A stretch of DNA of 32,208 nt from Thermoplasmata archaeon (GCA_019594305.1 JAFDTZ010000003.1:1-32208); one strand, 5' to 3'. Numbered from the stretch's first letter, positions 7,403-15,079 are shown. The notes: generated by a model from the letters alone, not told the origin. Made by a program: numbers and translations.

Positions 7403-8539
7403 ATTGAAAGCCCTTTCCATATCTTCGATTATATCCTTGATGTTCTCTATACCCACCGATACTCGGATCAGGGTTTCCGGAATATCTTTCATATCTTTCG
7501 CAGGGACAGATGAATGTGTCATCAGTGAAGGTATTTCAATCAATCCTTCAACACCCCCCAAACTTTCGGCTAGGGCAAAGACCTCCAGGGATTCCACAAA
7601 TTTTCTTGCTTCATCCAATGTGCCTTCCATTTCGAAGGATAACATACCTCCGAACCCATCCATTTGTCGAACCGCCAAACTGTGCTGAGGGTGTGATTTC
7701 AATCCAGGGTAAAGCACCCTTCTAACTTTTGGATGATTCTCTAACCATCGGGCTACTTCCAGTGCGTTTTTATCATGCCTTTCCATTCTTAAACCCAAGG
7801 TCTTTAATCCTCTCATTACCAACCAGGAGTCAAATGGAGAGAGTACGGCACCAATGGCGTTCTGATAGAATGCAAGTTTTTTGTATATCTTTTCATCATT
7901 TGTCATCAGTGCGCCTCCGAGACTGTCGGAATGACCACACATGTATTTCGTAGTACTATATAGTACTACATCGGCCCCTAATTCTATAGGACGCTGATAA
8001 AATGGGCTCATAAAGGTATTGTCGACCAACAATTTCACACATTTTTTTTTACAAATTTTCGCGATTGTAGATATATCCGCCATCTTCATTAGTGGATTGG
8101 TTGGGCTCTCTATCCATACCAACGTTGTATTTTCTCTAAGAGCAGATTCGATTTCATTTACCTTGGTTGCATCGACATATGAAACCTCGATTCCAAAATT
8201 ACCCAAAACCTCATGGAAAATTCTTTTAGTCCCTCCATAAAGGTCATCAAAGGCCACGATATGATCTCCTTTTTTTAGCATTGCTAGGAGAAAGGTAGTT
8301 TGGGCTGACGATCCGGAGCTAAAGGCGAGTGAATATCCGGCACCTTCCAAAGACGCCAGTTTCCTTTCAAGATTATCTCTGGTGGGATTTGAGGTGCGTG
8401 TATAAACATACCCTTTTTCTATATCATCTATACCTATTTTTGCAAATGTTGTTGAAAGATGTATAGGTGACACAACGTCTCCGTGTAGTGTTCTTTCAGG
8501 CTCATCTCCGATATGTATTGCATTTGTTTCAAATTCCAT
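7373..8539 (-). CDS. mccB: Cystathionine gamma-lyase/gamma-synthase family enzyme
   Basis: A 388-residue PLP enzyme of the Cys/Met metabolism family, short form. PLP motifs: YTRTSNPTRDNLE (about 46-58), SSGSSAQTT (about 75-83), DNTFMSP, and the Schiff-base lysine K198 in STTKYMCGHSD. It ends in the family signature RVSVGIENIKDIIEDMERA. Lyase and synthase members cannot be separated by eye. The operon order, after a CBS-like enzyme and a methyltransferase, favours cystathionine gamma-lyase making cysteine (MccB-like). ATG at 8539 is used with the ribosome site AGGA ten bases upstream; GTG at 8548, overlapping the methyltransferase stop, is the alternative. Third and last gene of the operon. 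Confidence 0.92.
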   Translation of the reverse strand: MEFETNAIHIGDEPERTLHGDVVSPIHLSTTFAKIGIDDIEKGYVYTRTSNPTRDNLERKLASLEGAGYSLAFSSGSSAQTTFLLAMLKKGDHIVAFDDLYGGTKRIFHEVLGNFGIEVSYVDATKVNEIESALRENTTLVWIESPTNPLMKMADISTIAKICKKKCVKLLVDNTFMSPFYQRPIELGADVVLYSTTKYMCGHSDSLGGALMTNDEKIYKKLAFYQNAIGAVLSPFDSWLVMRGLKTLGLRMERHDKNALEVARWLENHPKVRRVLYPGLKSHPQHSLAVRQMDGFGGMLSFEMEGTLDEARKFVESLEVFALAESLGGVEGLIEIPSLMTHSSVPAKDMKDIPETLIRVSVGIENIKDIIEDMERAFNSFCSIAKLR

Positions 8540-8544
8540 TTTTT

Positions 8545-9336
8545 TCACATCCTACTGGCTATCACTATGTAACCAGATTCCGTTGTAACAAGTTTTTTTG
8601 TATTTTTCATGAGTTCTACCATGAGGCTATCTACAGCTTCTTTTTTTAGCTTCTTGGATAAGTCTGAAAAATATTGGCGGTCACTTTTAGCATTTACCCT
8701 CTGAAGGCAGGTTTCGATCGAAGTGTTTTCCTTAAATGAAAATTTGTTGATGGATTGTATCGAAAATCCTTCTTTTTCAAAGTAATTTTCAATGTCGTCA
8801 AGTTGATAAATACGTCGACCCACGATCTCTCTGGTCTTTAGATTATATTTATCCATCACAACTCGGTAAGCTTCCTGTACTTCCCAATACCATTCCGGTG
8901 AAGGGGATATCAAACCGATTTTGCCATTTTCTTTAAGCGAATTTCTCACCCATTTAAGGAATATTATTGGGTCATCGAGCCAGTGGAATAGATAAGAGCT
9001 CACACATACATCAAATATATCTGTATAATTCATTTCAGAGTAGTCTGCATTGATGTATGATACATTTCTTAACCCCTCTGTTTCAGTTCTTTTTTTGGCT
9101 AATTCAATCATGTTGTTTGAAATGTCTAGGCCAAATACATATCCCCGATCCAATCTCTTTCCAAGAGTACGAGTTAGTTCACCGGGTCCGCACCCAACAT
9201 CGATTCCGGCTTCGTTTCCTCGAAGATCAAGGGCCTCGATCAACATGATATACTGACATTTTTTGCAAGGAATCACCCATCGATCATAATCCTCGGCAGT
9301 TTTTTCGTATATTTCTTTAACTTCATTCGATGTCAA
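8545..9336 (-). CDS. SAM-dependent methyltransferase (YrrT-like position)
   Basis: A 263-residue class I methyltransferase. Motif I is GIDVGCGPGELT (44-55), the acidic strand-2 residue is in VFGLDISNNM, the motif II region is YINADYSEMNY, and there is a family-typical FHWLDDP. Start TTG at 9336 overlaps the preceding stop (TTGA), with GGTGG just upstream; no in-frame ATG is near. It sits between the CBS-like and lyase genes with overlapping ends on both sides. The gene set recalls the Bacillus yrrT-mtnN-mccA-mccB operon, where YrrT is an undefined methyltransferase thought to act in SAM recycling. The substrate here is unknown. The C-terminal half is divergent. Confidence 0.85.
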   Translation of the reverse strand: MTSNEVKEIYEKTAEDYDRWVIPCKKCQYIMLIEALDLRGNEAGIDVGCGPGELTRTLGKRLDRGYVFGLDISNNMIELAKKRTETEGLRNVSYINADYSEMNYTDIFDVCVSSYLFHWLDDPIIFLKWVRNSLKENGKIGLISPSPEWYWEVQEAYRVVMDKYNLKTREIVGRRIYQLDDIENYFEKEGFSIQSINKFSFKENTSIETCLQRVNAKSDRQYFSDLSKKLKKEAVDSLMVELMKNTKKLVTTESGYIVIASRM

Positions 9337-10310
9337 GGTAGACCACCGTTGAAACCTTTATCTCGGAGCCAATCGTTGTTCAAAAGGGTGCTGTAGTAGT
9401 TTCTTGCAGTATCGGGGATCAAAATGACTACTAGGTCTTCAGGGACTAGTTCTATTAATTTCAATGCACCGGCAACAGCCGCCCCTGAGGAAGATCCACA
9501 TAAAATACCTTCTTCTCTGATAAGCCTTCGTGCCATATGAAAAGCCTCTTTATCAGTAACCTTTACGATATCATCAATCAAGTTCAAATCTATGGTTTCA
9601 GGGATGAAATCTTCACCTATACCTTCTATGAAATAAGAATAGACTTCACCTTCGTTGTTGTTGTACTTGTGATGATATAAAGATCCTTCAGGATCCACAC
9701 CAATTATTTTTATATTCTTATTTCTTTCCTTTAAATACCTTGCCACGCCGGTTATAGTCCCTCCTGTACCCATCCCTGCAACGAAGTGAGTGATCTTATT
9801 ATCCGTATCTCTCCAGATTTCGGGACCTGTTGTCTCATAGTGAGTTCGTGGGTTAATCTCATTGAAGTACTGATTCGGTGAAAAGGAATTAGTTTTTTCT
9901 TTGAGAATACGTTTGGCCACACTGTAGTAACTTCTTGAATCCTCGGGAGGAACATCCGTGGGCGTAATAATCACATCTGCCCCCAAAGCTCGAAGAATCT
10001 TCACCTTCTCTCGACTCATTTTATCAGGCATGGTAAATATCAAATTATAACCTTTATTTTGGGCCGCTAAAGCCAGCCCGACACCTGTGTTTCCCGAAGT
10101 GGGTTCTACGATAGTGCCACCAGGCTTTATAAGTCCTTTTTCTTCAGCATCTTCGATCATAGCCACCCCTATTCGGTCCTTTACACTTCCACCGGGATTA
10201 AGATATTCCAGTTTGACTGCGATTGTGGCATCGATACCTTCTGTCACTCGATTCAATTTTACCAGAGGTGTATTCCCGATGGTTTCTATTATGCTTGAGC
10301 GAATACCCAT
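9333..10310 (-). CDS. mccA: Cystathionine beta-synthase-like enzyme (MccA/CysK family)
   Basis: A 325-residue fold-type II PLP enzyme. ETIGNTPLVKLNRV opens the protein, the PLP lysine is K44 in GGSVKDR, the substrate loop is TSGNTG (about 71-76), and GTGGTITG binds the phosphate. The second half (IIGVDPEGS, YFIEGIGEDFIP, EEGILCGSSSG, DTARNYYSTLLNNDW) resembles the catalytic core of cystathionine beta-synthase more than CysK. There is no heme-binding N-terminus and no C-terminal CBS pair. It probably condenses serine (or O-acetylserine) with homocysteine. ATG at 10310 matches the family start and suits a leaderless transcript; GTG at 10355 would run through the operator. First gene of the three-gene operon. 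Confidence 0.92.
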   Translation of the reverse strand: MGIRSSIIETIGNTPLVKLNRVTEGIDATIAVKLEYLNPGGSVKDRIGVAMIEDAEEKGLIKPGGTIVEPTSGNTGVGLALAAQNKGYNLIFTMPDKMSREKVKILRALGADVIITPTDVPPEDSRSYYSVAKRILKEKTNSFSPNQYFNEINPRTHYETTGPEIWRDTDNKITHFVAGMGTGGTITGVARYLKERNKNIKIIGVDPEGSLYHHKYNNNEGEVYSYFIEGIGEDFIPETIDLNLIDDIVKVTDKEAFHMARRLIREEGILCGSSSGAAVAGALKLIELVPEDLVVILIPDTARNYYSTLLNNDWLRDKGFNGGLP

Positions 10311-10344
10311 AATATCACGCCGTGATATCGCACCGTTATATTTA
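10311..10344 (-). promoter_or_regulatory. Promoter of the CBS-like operon with two overlapping operators
   Basis: On the minus strand a TATA box (TTTAAATATAAC, about 10336-10347) lies about 30 bases before the ATG at 10310. One copy of the shared box, CCGTTATATT, is at 10333-10342 and overlaps it. A second site, AATATCACGCCGTGATATC at 10311-10329, is palindromic except for its outermost pair and would cover the transcription start. This is the only unit with two sites, so it may be the most tightly controlled. Confidence 0.6.
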
Positions 10345-10411
10345 AACATTTCCACTATGCTGTGTTATATTCCGAGAACACACCATATGCAATATCTCGG
10401 TCTTTCAAAAA

Positions 10412-10433
10412 AGTTATATATCGCCGTTATATT
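10412..10433 (+). promoter_or_regulatory. thi4 promoter with the shared operator
   Basis: A TATA box GTTATATATC (10413-10422) lies 22-30 bases before the thi4 ATG at 10443. The box CCGTTATATT (10424-10433) lies directly downstream of it, between TATA and transcription start, the classical position for repression. The left half is one base shorter than in metY. The metabolically distinct thi4 sharing this box is the strongest hint of a regulon. Confidence 0.55.
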
Positions 10434-10442
10434 CCGGGGTAC

Positions 10443-11213
10443 ATGTTTGAAAGAGCCACGGAAAAGGATGTTACGAGAGCTATAGTGAAGGAATTCGGAA
10501 ATCTCATGGAGGAGCATGCGGATTCCGAAGTGGTGGTCATCGGTGGAGGGCCCAGCGGACTCATGGCCGCCCGTGATCTCGCCATCAAAGGCCGGAACGT
10601 ACTGGTGATCGAAAGGAACAATTATCTTGGCGGCGGATTCTGGCTGGGTGGTTTTCTGATGAACACCGTTACTGTAAGACATCCCGGCGAGGAGATATTG
10701 GACGAACTGGGGATACCGTACAAAAAACAGGGTAATCTTTACACGGCACTGGGCCCTCACGCCTGTTCGAAGTTGATAGCCTCGGCATGCGACGAGGGTG
10801 TGCACATACTGAACATGACGGAATTCGACGATGTGGTGTTTCGCGGAAAAGATAGGATAGGTGGTGTGGTAGTTAACTGGACCCCCGTATCCAGTCTGCC
10901 GAGACAGCTTACCTGTGTCGACCCCATCGCGTTGGAGTGCAAGGTGGTCATCGACGCTACCGGTCACGATGCCTGCGTGGTAAGGAAGATGGAGGAACGC
11001 GGTCTACTGAAGACGAGAGGTTTCGGCGGTATGTGGGTGGAGGAATCCGAGGACCTGGTGGTAGAGCATACAGGCAGGGTCCACGATGGTCTTGTGGTAA
11101 CCGGGATGGCGGTTTCCACCACCTTCGGTCTGCCCAGGATGGGCCCTACCTTCGGATCAATGCTCATGTCCGGGCGTAGGGGGGCGAAGATAACTGATGA
11201 GATGCTCGGCTGA
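10443..11213 (+). CDS. thi4: Thi4-family thiazole synthase
   Basis: A 256-residue flavin/NAD-fold protein of the Thi4 family, which makes the ADP-thiazole precursor of thiamine from NAD, glycine and sulfur using iron. The dinucleotide motif VVIGGGPSG is at 31-39, followed by ERNNYLGGGFWLGG, NWTPV (145-149), ATGHDA and the closing MGPTFGSMLMSG. At C158 in LTCVDP a cysteine occupies what appears to be the position of yeast Cys205, the sulfur donor, where Methanocaldococcus has histidine. ATG at 10443 is chosen over the longer frame from 10362 because it matches the family and the TATA position. ThiE and ThiL, later thiamine enzymes, are encoded near 27-28 kb. Confidence 0.93.
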   Translation: MFERATEKDVTRAIVKEFGNLMEEHADSEVVVIGGGPSGLMAARDLAIKGRNVLVIERNNYLGGGFWLGGFLMNTVTVRHPGEEILDELGIPYKKQGNLYTALGPHACSKLIASACDEGVHILNMTEFDDVVFRGKDRIGGVVVNWTPVSSLPRQLTCVDPIALECKVVIDATGHDACVVRKMEERGLLKTRGFGGMWVEESEDLVVEHTGRVHDGLVVTGMAVSTTFGLPRMGPTFGSMLMSGRRGAKITDEMLG

Positions 11214-11214
11214 G

Positions 11215-11934
11215 ATGCCCTATGGGCGTATAATACTACACATCGACGAAACCATCGAAAACCTGGACCACGATTACATAGCCAACGAATTGGAGAAATA
11301 TACGGGAAAGGATGTGAAGGTAAAGGGAGGTATATTCAGAGAATACGGAAGAGAAAGTACGCCTGAAAAGATCGCACGCACAAGGATAGCCAGTCTGGAA
11401 TCAAGGATTTTCCGCTCCCCCCTACCTGTGGAAATAGACGTAGAAAAAAGGATGCTCGCCGGTAAACATGTTAGAGGTATAATCTACGACGGCTGGAAGC
11501 TTCTACATGTGATGTTGGATCATCTACCTGTGGAAAGTATCCCTGATCACAATATTGTCGTCACTTCACGTTTGATCGGGACACTGGAGAAAGGTGATAA
11601 TCGGTATCATATACGAACGGTTCTTCATTCGGTGCCGTCGGTTATATCCACAGGCGGTATTGTACAGGGTCCCGCCAGGCCGAGGGCGTATTACATGGAA
11701 GACAATGAAGCTTGTAACGTACCCTACATGGGGTACGGCGACGATAGAATGAGTAAGGCTGTAACCTCCTATGCACTTCAAACGATAATGTGGAGGCATA
11801 CGGGTAAACCGTTTTGTTCGAAAAGGGGTTGTCCCCTGTACAACTCACACTGGCAGGAAGAGCTTATCGACAGCCAGGTGGATGGTCGGTTGTGCGAGGA
11901 GCATCGGCCAAAATTATATTTATCTTCGGGGTGA
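11215..11934 (+). CDS. DUF6775-like putative metallopeptidase
   Basis: A 239-residue soluble archaeal protein. The C-terminal third is rich in possible metal ligands: CSKRGCPLYNSHW and LIDSQVDGRLCEEHRPKL. I recall this pattern from an archaeal family listed as DUF6775, putative metallopeptidase, but cannot confirm it without a search. ATG at 11215 lies one base after the thi4 stop; ATG at 11197 inside thi4 is the alternative. Co-transcription with thi4 is likely. The next gene encodes an E1-like enzyme, so processing of a ubiquitin-like sulfur carrier would be one idea for its role. That is inference from position only. Confidence 0.7.
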   Translation: MPYGRIILHIDETIENLDHDYIANELEKYTGKDVKVKGGIFREYGRESTPEKIARTRIASLESRIFRSPLPVEIDVEKRMLAGKHVRGIIYDGWKLLHVMLDHLPVESIPDHNIVVTSRLIGTLEKGDNRYHIRTVLHSVPSVISTGGIVQGPARPRAYYMEDNEACNVPYMGYGDDRMSKAVTSYALQTIMWRHTGKPFCSKRGCPLYNSHWQEELIDSQVDGRLCEEHRPKLYLSSG

Positions 11935-11943
11935 TTACCGTAC

Positions 11944-12936
11944 ATGGATAGATACTCCCGGCAGACGGTGCTCAAGGAAGTGGGTGAGGAAGGTCAGAAA
12001 CGTATAGGCCAGGGACATGTCGTTATTATCGGACTCGGTGGACTGGGTTCCGTAACGGCAGATGCCTTGGTGAGATGTGGTGTAGGTAATGTAACCCTTA
12101 TCGATAGGGACTTCGTGGAAATGTCCAACCTTCAAAGACAGACGGTATATAGCGAAGATGATATCGGTAAGCCAAAGGCCGAGGTCATGTTTAAACGGTT
12201 GAAGAAAGTGAATTCCGATGTAAAACTGAAAACGCTGGTTACCGACATCAACAGGAACAACATAGAAGATACGATCAACGAGGCGGACATAGTAATGGAC
12301 TGTACCGACAACATGAAAGCCCGCTACATTATCAACGACGCGTGTGTAAAACATGGCATACCATGGATATACACCGCTATCCTGGGCACATACGGTATGA
12401 CCATGAACGTCACACCGGGCGAGGGTCCGTGTTTGAGATGTTTACTTCCGAAGAAACCGAAAGCGGGTAGCCTAGAAACATGTGCCACGGCGGGAGTACT
12501 TTTCAGCATACCCCGGGTCATGGCGAACATTGCGGCAACCGAAGCTGTAAAGATACTGTTGAAAGCTGAAATAAGAAGGGAGATGCTCACCGTGGACCTC
12601 TGGAAGAACGAATACGAACTTACATTTGTGTCCAGGAACAGCGACTGCCCATGCTGTGGAAAACACGATTTTACATACCTTGACGAGGAAGAAGATCTGG
12701 TGGTGGAACTGTGTGGAAGAAATTCCGTGCAGGTGTCTCCCGGAGAAGAAATTATACTTGACCTCGGAGCTATCGCGGATAGATACCCCCGATCAAGGTT
12801 GATGGGAGATTCGATGCTGAAGATACCTTTGGAAGAACACGAATTGAACCTTTTTAAGGACGGCCGATTGATAGTTAAGGGTACAGACGATATAAATAAA
12901 GCTAAAGCACTTTACTCGGAGTACGTGGGTAGATGA
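11944..12936 (+). CDS. ThiF/MoeB-type E1-like adenylyltransferase
   Basis: A 330-residue E1-superfamily protein that would adenylate the C-terminus of a ubiquitin-like sulfur carrier (ThiS, MoaD, SAMP). Seen: GLGGLG (30-35), the DxD region LIDRDFVEMSNLQRQ (52-66), DCTDN (119-123), zinc-ligand pairs CLRC (163, 166) and CPCC (235, 238), and the likely catalytic cysteine C180 in ETCATAGVL. A C-terminal extension of about 85 residues (ELCGRNSVQVSPGEEI onward) is not the rhodanese domain of MOCS3 and could be a small carrier-like or regulatory domain. A TATA-like run (11911-11920) inside the end of the previous gene gives it a possible promoter of its own. The desulfurase gene follows after one base. 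Confidence 0.88.
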   Translation: MDRYSRQTVLKEVGEEGQKRIGQGHVVIIGLGGLGSVTADALVRCGVGNVTLIDRDFVEMSNLQRQTVYSEDDIGKPKAEVMFKRLKKVNSDVKLKTLVTDINRNNIEDTINEADIVMDCTDNMKARYIINDACVKHGIPWIYTAILGTYGMTMNVTPGEGPCLRCLLPKKPKAGSLETCATAGVLFSIPRVMANIAATEAVKILLKAEIRREMLTVDLWKNEYELTFVSRNSDCPCCGKHDFTYLDEEEDLVVELCGRNSVQVSPGEEIILDLGAIADRYPRSRLMGDSMLKIPLEEHELNLFKDGRLIVKGTDDINKAKALYSEYVGR

Positions 12937-12937
12937 A

Positions 12938-14113
12938 ATGAATGTATCTAAAATAAGAAAGGATTTTCCCATTGTAAACGACTGGATATACCTCGATAAC
13001 GCCTGCACCGGCCTAAAACCACGTCAGGTAACCGATGCGGTAAGTGAATATTACGAAAAATACTCGGTATGCAGTGGAAGGAGCACCCATTCACTTTCCA
13101 CGGAACTGCAGCGTAGGATAGAAGCAGGTAGAGATTCCCTCCGGGAATTGCTAAACGCCGAATCAGCAGATGAAATAATTTACACCAAGAACTGCACGGA
13201 AGGCATCAACCTGGTGTCCCGGGGTTTAGGATTCAAAAAAGAAGATGTCGTTCTGACTACGGACAAGGAGCACAACAGTAATCTGGTTCCATGGATAAAA
13301 CTACATGAGACTACAGGAACAATCTATCGACAAGTCCCAACCGACAAGGGCGACTTCGATATCGAGGCCTTTAAAGAAAACATGAGCCCGAAGGTTAAAT
13401 TGGTCTCCATGGTTCACACGTCCAATCTCGACGGCTCCACTATACCCGCAAGAGAAATAGCCGAAGTGGTTCATGACCACGGCGGACTCTTCATGCTGGA
13501 CGCTGCACAGAGCGTCCCTCACCGCCCGGTGGACGTAAAAAAAATTGATGTGGATTTGATGGCATTTTCGGTGCACAAGATGATAGGCCCCACCGGCGTC
13601 GGCGTTCTCTACGGTAAAAAAGATCTACTGGAAGATATGGAGCCATTACTTTACGGAGGAGGCGGGGTAAAGAACACCACGTCCCGGGGAGTGGTTCTTC
13701 AAGACCGTCCGCAAAAATTCGAAAGCGGTCAGCAAAATTACGCGAGCCTCTTCGCCGTCAAGACCGCCGTTGATTATCTAACGGATATAGGCACGGAAAA
13801 CATACAAAATCACGAAACCGAGCTAAACGAATACGTTACCAAGGAGTTAATGGGATACGTAAAAATAATCGGTCCTGAAGAAGCGTCCGAAAGAAGCGGC
13901 ATATTCAATTTTTACATCGATGAACTCGGCCCGCACGAAGTAGCCCTTTTGCTGGAAGAACAAGGTATACTCACAAGAGGCGGCATGCAGTGCGTTCATT
14001 CTTGGTACAACGAAAATAGGATACAAGGGGGAACCCGGGCATCTTTCTATCTCTACAATACCCTGAATGAAGCAAAAAAGTTCTTAGAGGTAGTGAAAGA
14101 GTACATTGGATAG
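12938..14113 (+). CDS. sufS: SufS/Csd-type cysteine desulfurase
   Basis: A 391-residue class V aminotransferase of the SufS type, which removes sulfur from cysteine as an enzyme persulfide. The N-terminus DWIYLDNACTGLKP, the family block TEGINLV, the aspartate in MLDAAQSVPHRP, and the PLP lysine K214 in FSVHKMIGPTGVG are all present. The mobile catalytic cysteine is C352 in TRGGMQCVHSW, where typical SufS has RAGHHC; the short spacing fits group II desulfurases. It starts one base after the E1-like gene, so this desulfurase probably hands sulfur to that pathway or to Fe-S assembly. No SufBC genes are in the window. Confidence 0.9.
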   Translation: MNVSKIRKDFPIVNDWIYLDNACTGLKPRQVTDAVSEYYEKYSVCSGRSTHSLSTELQRRIEAGRDSLRELLNAESADEIIYTKNCTEGINLVSRGLGFKKEDVVLTTDKEHNSNLVPWIKLHETTGTIYRQVPTDKGDFDIEAFKENMSPKVKLVSMVHTSNLDGSTIPAREIAEVVHDHGGLFMLDAAQSVPHRPVDVKKIDVDLMAFSVHKMIGPTGVGVLYGKKDLLEDMEPLLYGGGGVKNTTSRGVVLQDRPQKFESGQQNYASLFAVKTAVDYLTDIGTENIQNHETELNEYVTKELMGYVKIIGPEEASERSGIFNFYIDELGPHEVALLLEEQGILTRGGMQCVHSWYNENRIQGGTRASFYLYNTLNEAKKFLEVVKEYIG

Positions 14114-14164
14114 CTTTCGGATATAGAACCAAATAGATCATAAGTAGTTCTTTTCGTTCAAATA

Positions 14165-14524
14165 CTATATAACCTCTGTCACAAACTTTTCAGCACTTAT
14201 ATGCAGTTCCTCTGCCTCACTATTAGAAATTACGAAAGTGTATTCGTAATCTCCCAATTGTCTTTTCTCAAAACCACGATTTAACTCCCTACCCATCCAT
14301 CTCGGGAATATATTTGTTTTCACGAAATACTTACCAAAGCTGGAGATAATACCTTTGTGCGAAGAGTAAGTTTTATCTATTGTAAGAAGAACGGCTTCCG
14401 ATGCGTAGAACATGGCGTAATAATCCCGGGATACCGATGATTCGTAATCACCGGATTCGTACAATAACTTGCTGCTATCGAGATATTTCTTCGCCCTTTT
14501 TATGAGATTTTTGATCTCTTTCAT
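14165..14524 (-). CDS. HEPN-domain protein of an MNT-HEPN pair
   Basis: A 119-residue all-helical HEPN protein. Family features: the N-terminal LIKRAKKYLDSSKLLYESGDY, then SRDYYAMFYASEAVLL (32-47), SSHKGIISSFGKYFV (54-68) and the closing RQLGDYEYTF (88-97). HEPN partners of minimal nucleotidyltransferases form toxin-antitoxin-like modules, where the MNT protein adenylylates or restrains HEPN. The ATG at 14524 overlaps the stop of the MNT frame by four bases. The upstream MNT gene is damaged, so this HEPN may be without its normal partner. The canonical RNase motif Rx4-6H is not obvious here. Confidence 0.85.
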   Translation of the reverse strand: MKEIKNLIKRAKKYLDSSKLLYESGDYESSVSRDYYAMFYASEAVLLTIDKTYSSHKGIISSFGKYFVKTNIFPRWMGRELNRGFEKRQLGDYEYTFVISNSEAEELHISAEKFVTEVI

Positions 14525-14705
14525 GCGGGCATTCCCTCTCCCTTTTTAACATCCCCTGACAGAATTACTGCTATATCTATGTCCGAGTGTTCTATCGCTT
14601 CTCCTCTTGCATAAGAACCATAAAGTAGAATATCTTCAACCCATTTCCGTACAAATCTTTTACCCTCGTTTTGAATCCATCTATTCTCTCTTCGATTAAA
14701 GGCAT
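14521..14705 (-). pseudogene. Frameshifted, shortened MNT nucleotidyltransferase
   Basis: The minus strand first reads MPLIEERIDGFKTRVKDLYG from ATG 14705. In another frame it then reads WVEDILLYGSYARGEA, followed by SDIDIAVILSGDVKKGEG. Together these form the classic MNT strand-helix with GSxxRG and DxD. One missing A near 14642-14650 would restore a single frame. After the DxD strand the protein ends within about 15 residues, whereas MNT proteins usually run for another 30-60, so an internal deletion is also likely. The last codons overlap the HEPN ATG (ATGA). A TATA-like run (TATCTATAATAA) lies about 25 bases upstream. A sequencing error could explain the frameshift but not the shortening. 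Confidence 0.7.
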
Positions 14706-14800
14706 ATTTTCATTGTAACAAGGGGAGTTATTATAGATATATGTTTTTACGAAAAAGGTTTTGATCTTGTTCCGAAGACGTTCTTTTTCCACCCAGACCT

Positions 14801-15079
14801 TCAAATACATTTTTCCATAACGGGTCTAATGGATTCAAACAGTTTGTTGACAACTTCTTGTTCCGTGCTCTTGAACAGCAACTTTCCTGAGGGGTATACC
14901 CCCACTTCTATATGTTCCGTCGTATCCTCTATCAACAGGATGACTTTTGAAGAGAATTTGACGGTATAGCCTTTTTCACGAAATTTCTTTTCACACAAGG
15001 TCATATCCAGCCTAACCTTACCTTTAGGTTCGGCAACGAAGGCACCGGAATCCGAACAGGGCTTTACCATACGATACAT
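14801..15079 (-). CDS. Small protein coupled to the ThiI-like gene
   Basis: A 92-residue protein with no family I can name. It begins MYRMVKPCSDSGAF and contains VEVGVYPSGKLLFKS-like sequence (IEVGVYPSGKLLFK, about 58-71). That is a strand-turn-strand pattern reminiscent of the TBP-like fold (FPSGK), with a helix following (EQEVVNKLFESI). Cysteines are at the start, middle and end. ATG at 15079 overlaps the stop of the ThiI-like gene by one base (TGATG), so the two are translationally coupled. An RNA-binding or sulfur-relay accessory role is a guess from that coupling. Confidence 0.75.
   Translation of the reverse strand: MYRMVKPCSDSGAFVAEPKGKVRLDMTLCEKKFREKGYTVKFSSKVILLIEDTTEHIEVGVYPSGKLLFKSTEQEVVNKLFESIRPVMEKCI

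Noticed and set aside
10356..10442. TPP riboswitch in front of thi4
   Set aside because: The conserved CUGAGA and related core motifs are absent, and the TATA spacing leaves almost no leader.
10362..10442. Extended N-terminus of Thi4 from ATG 10362
   Set aside because: The extension would be encoded by the promoter and operator, and the family normally begins near MFERATEKDV.
14592..14810. A 72-residue protein upstream of the HEPN gene
   Set aside because: Its second half is the N-terminus of the MNT gene and its end is a product of the frameshift, so it is better explained as part of a pseudogene.
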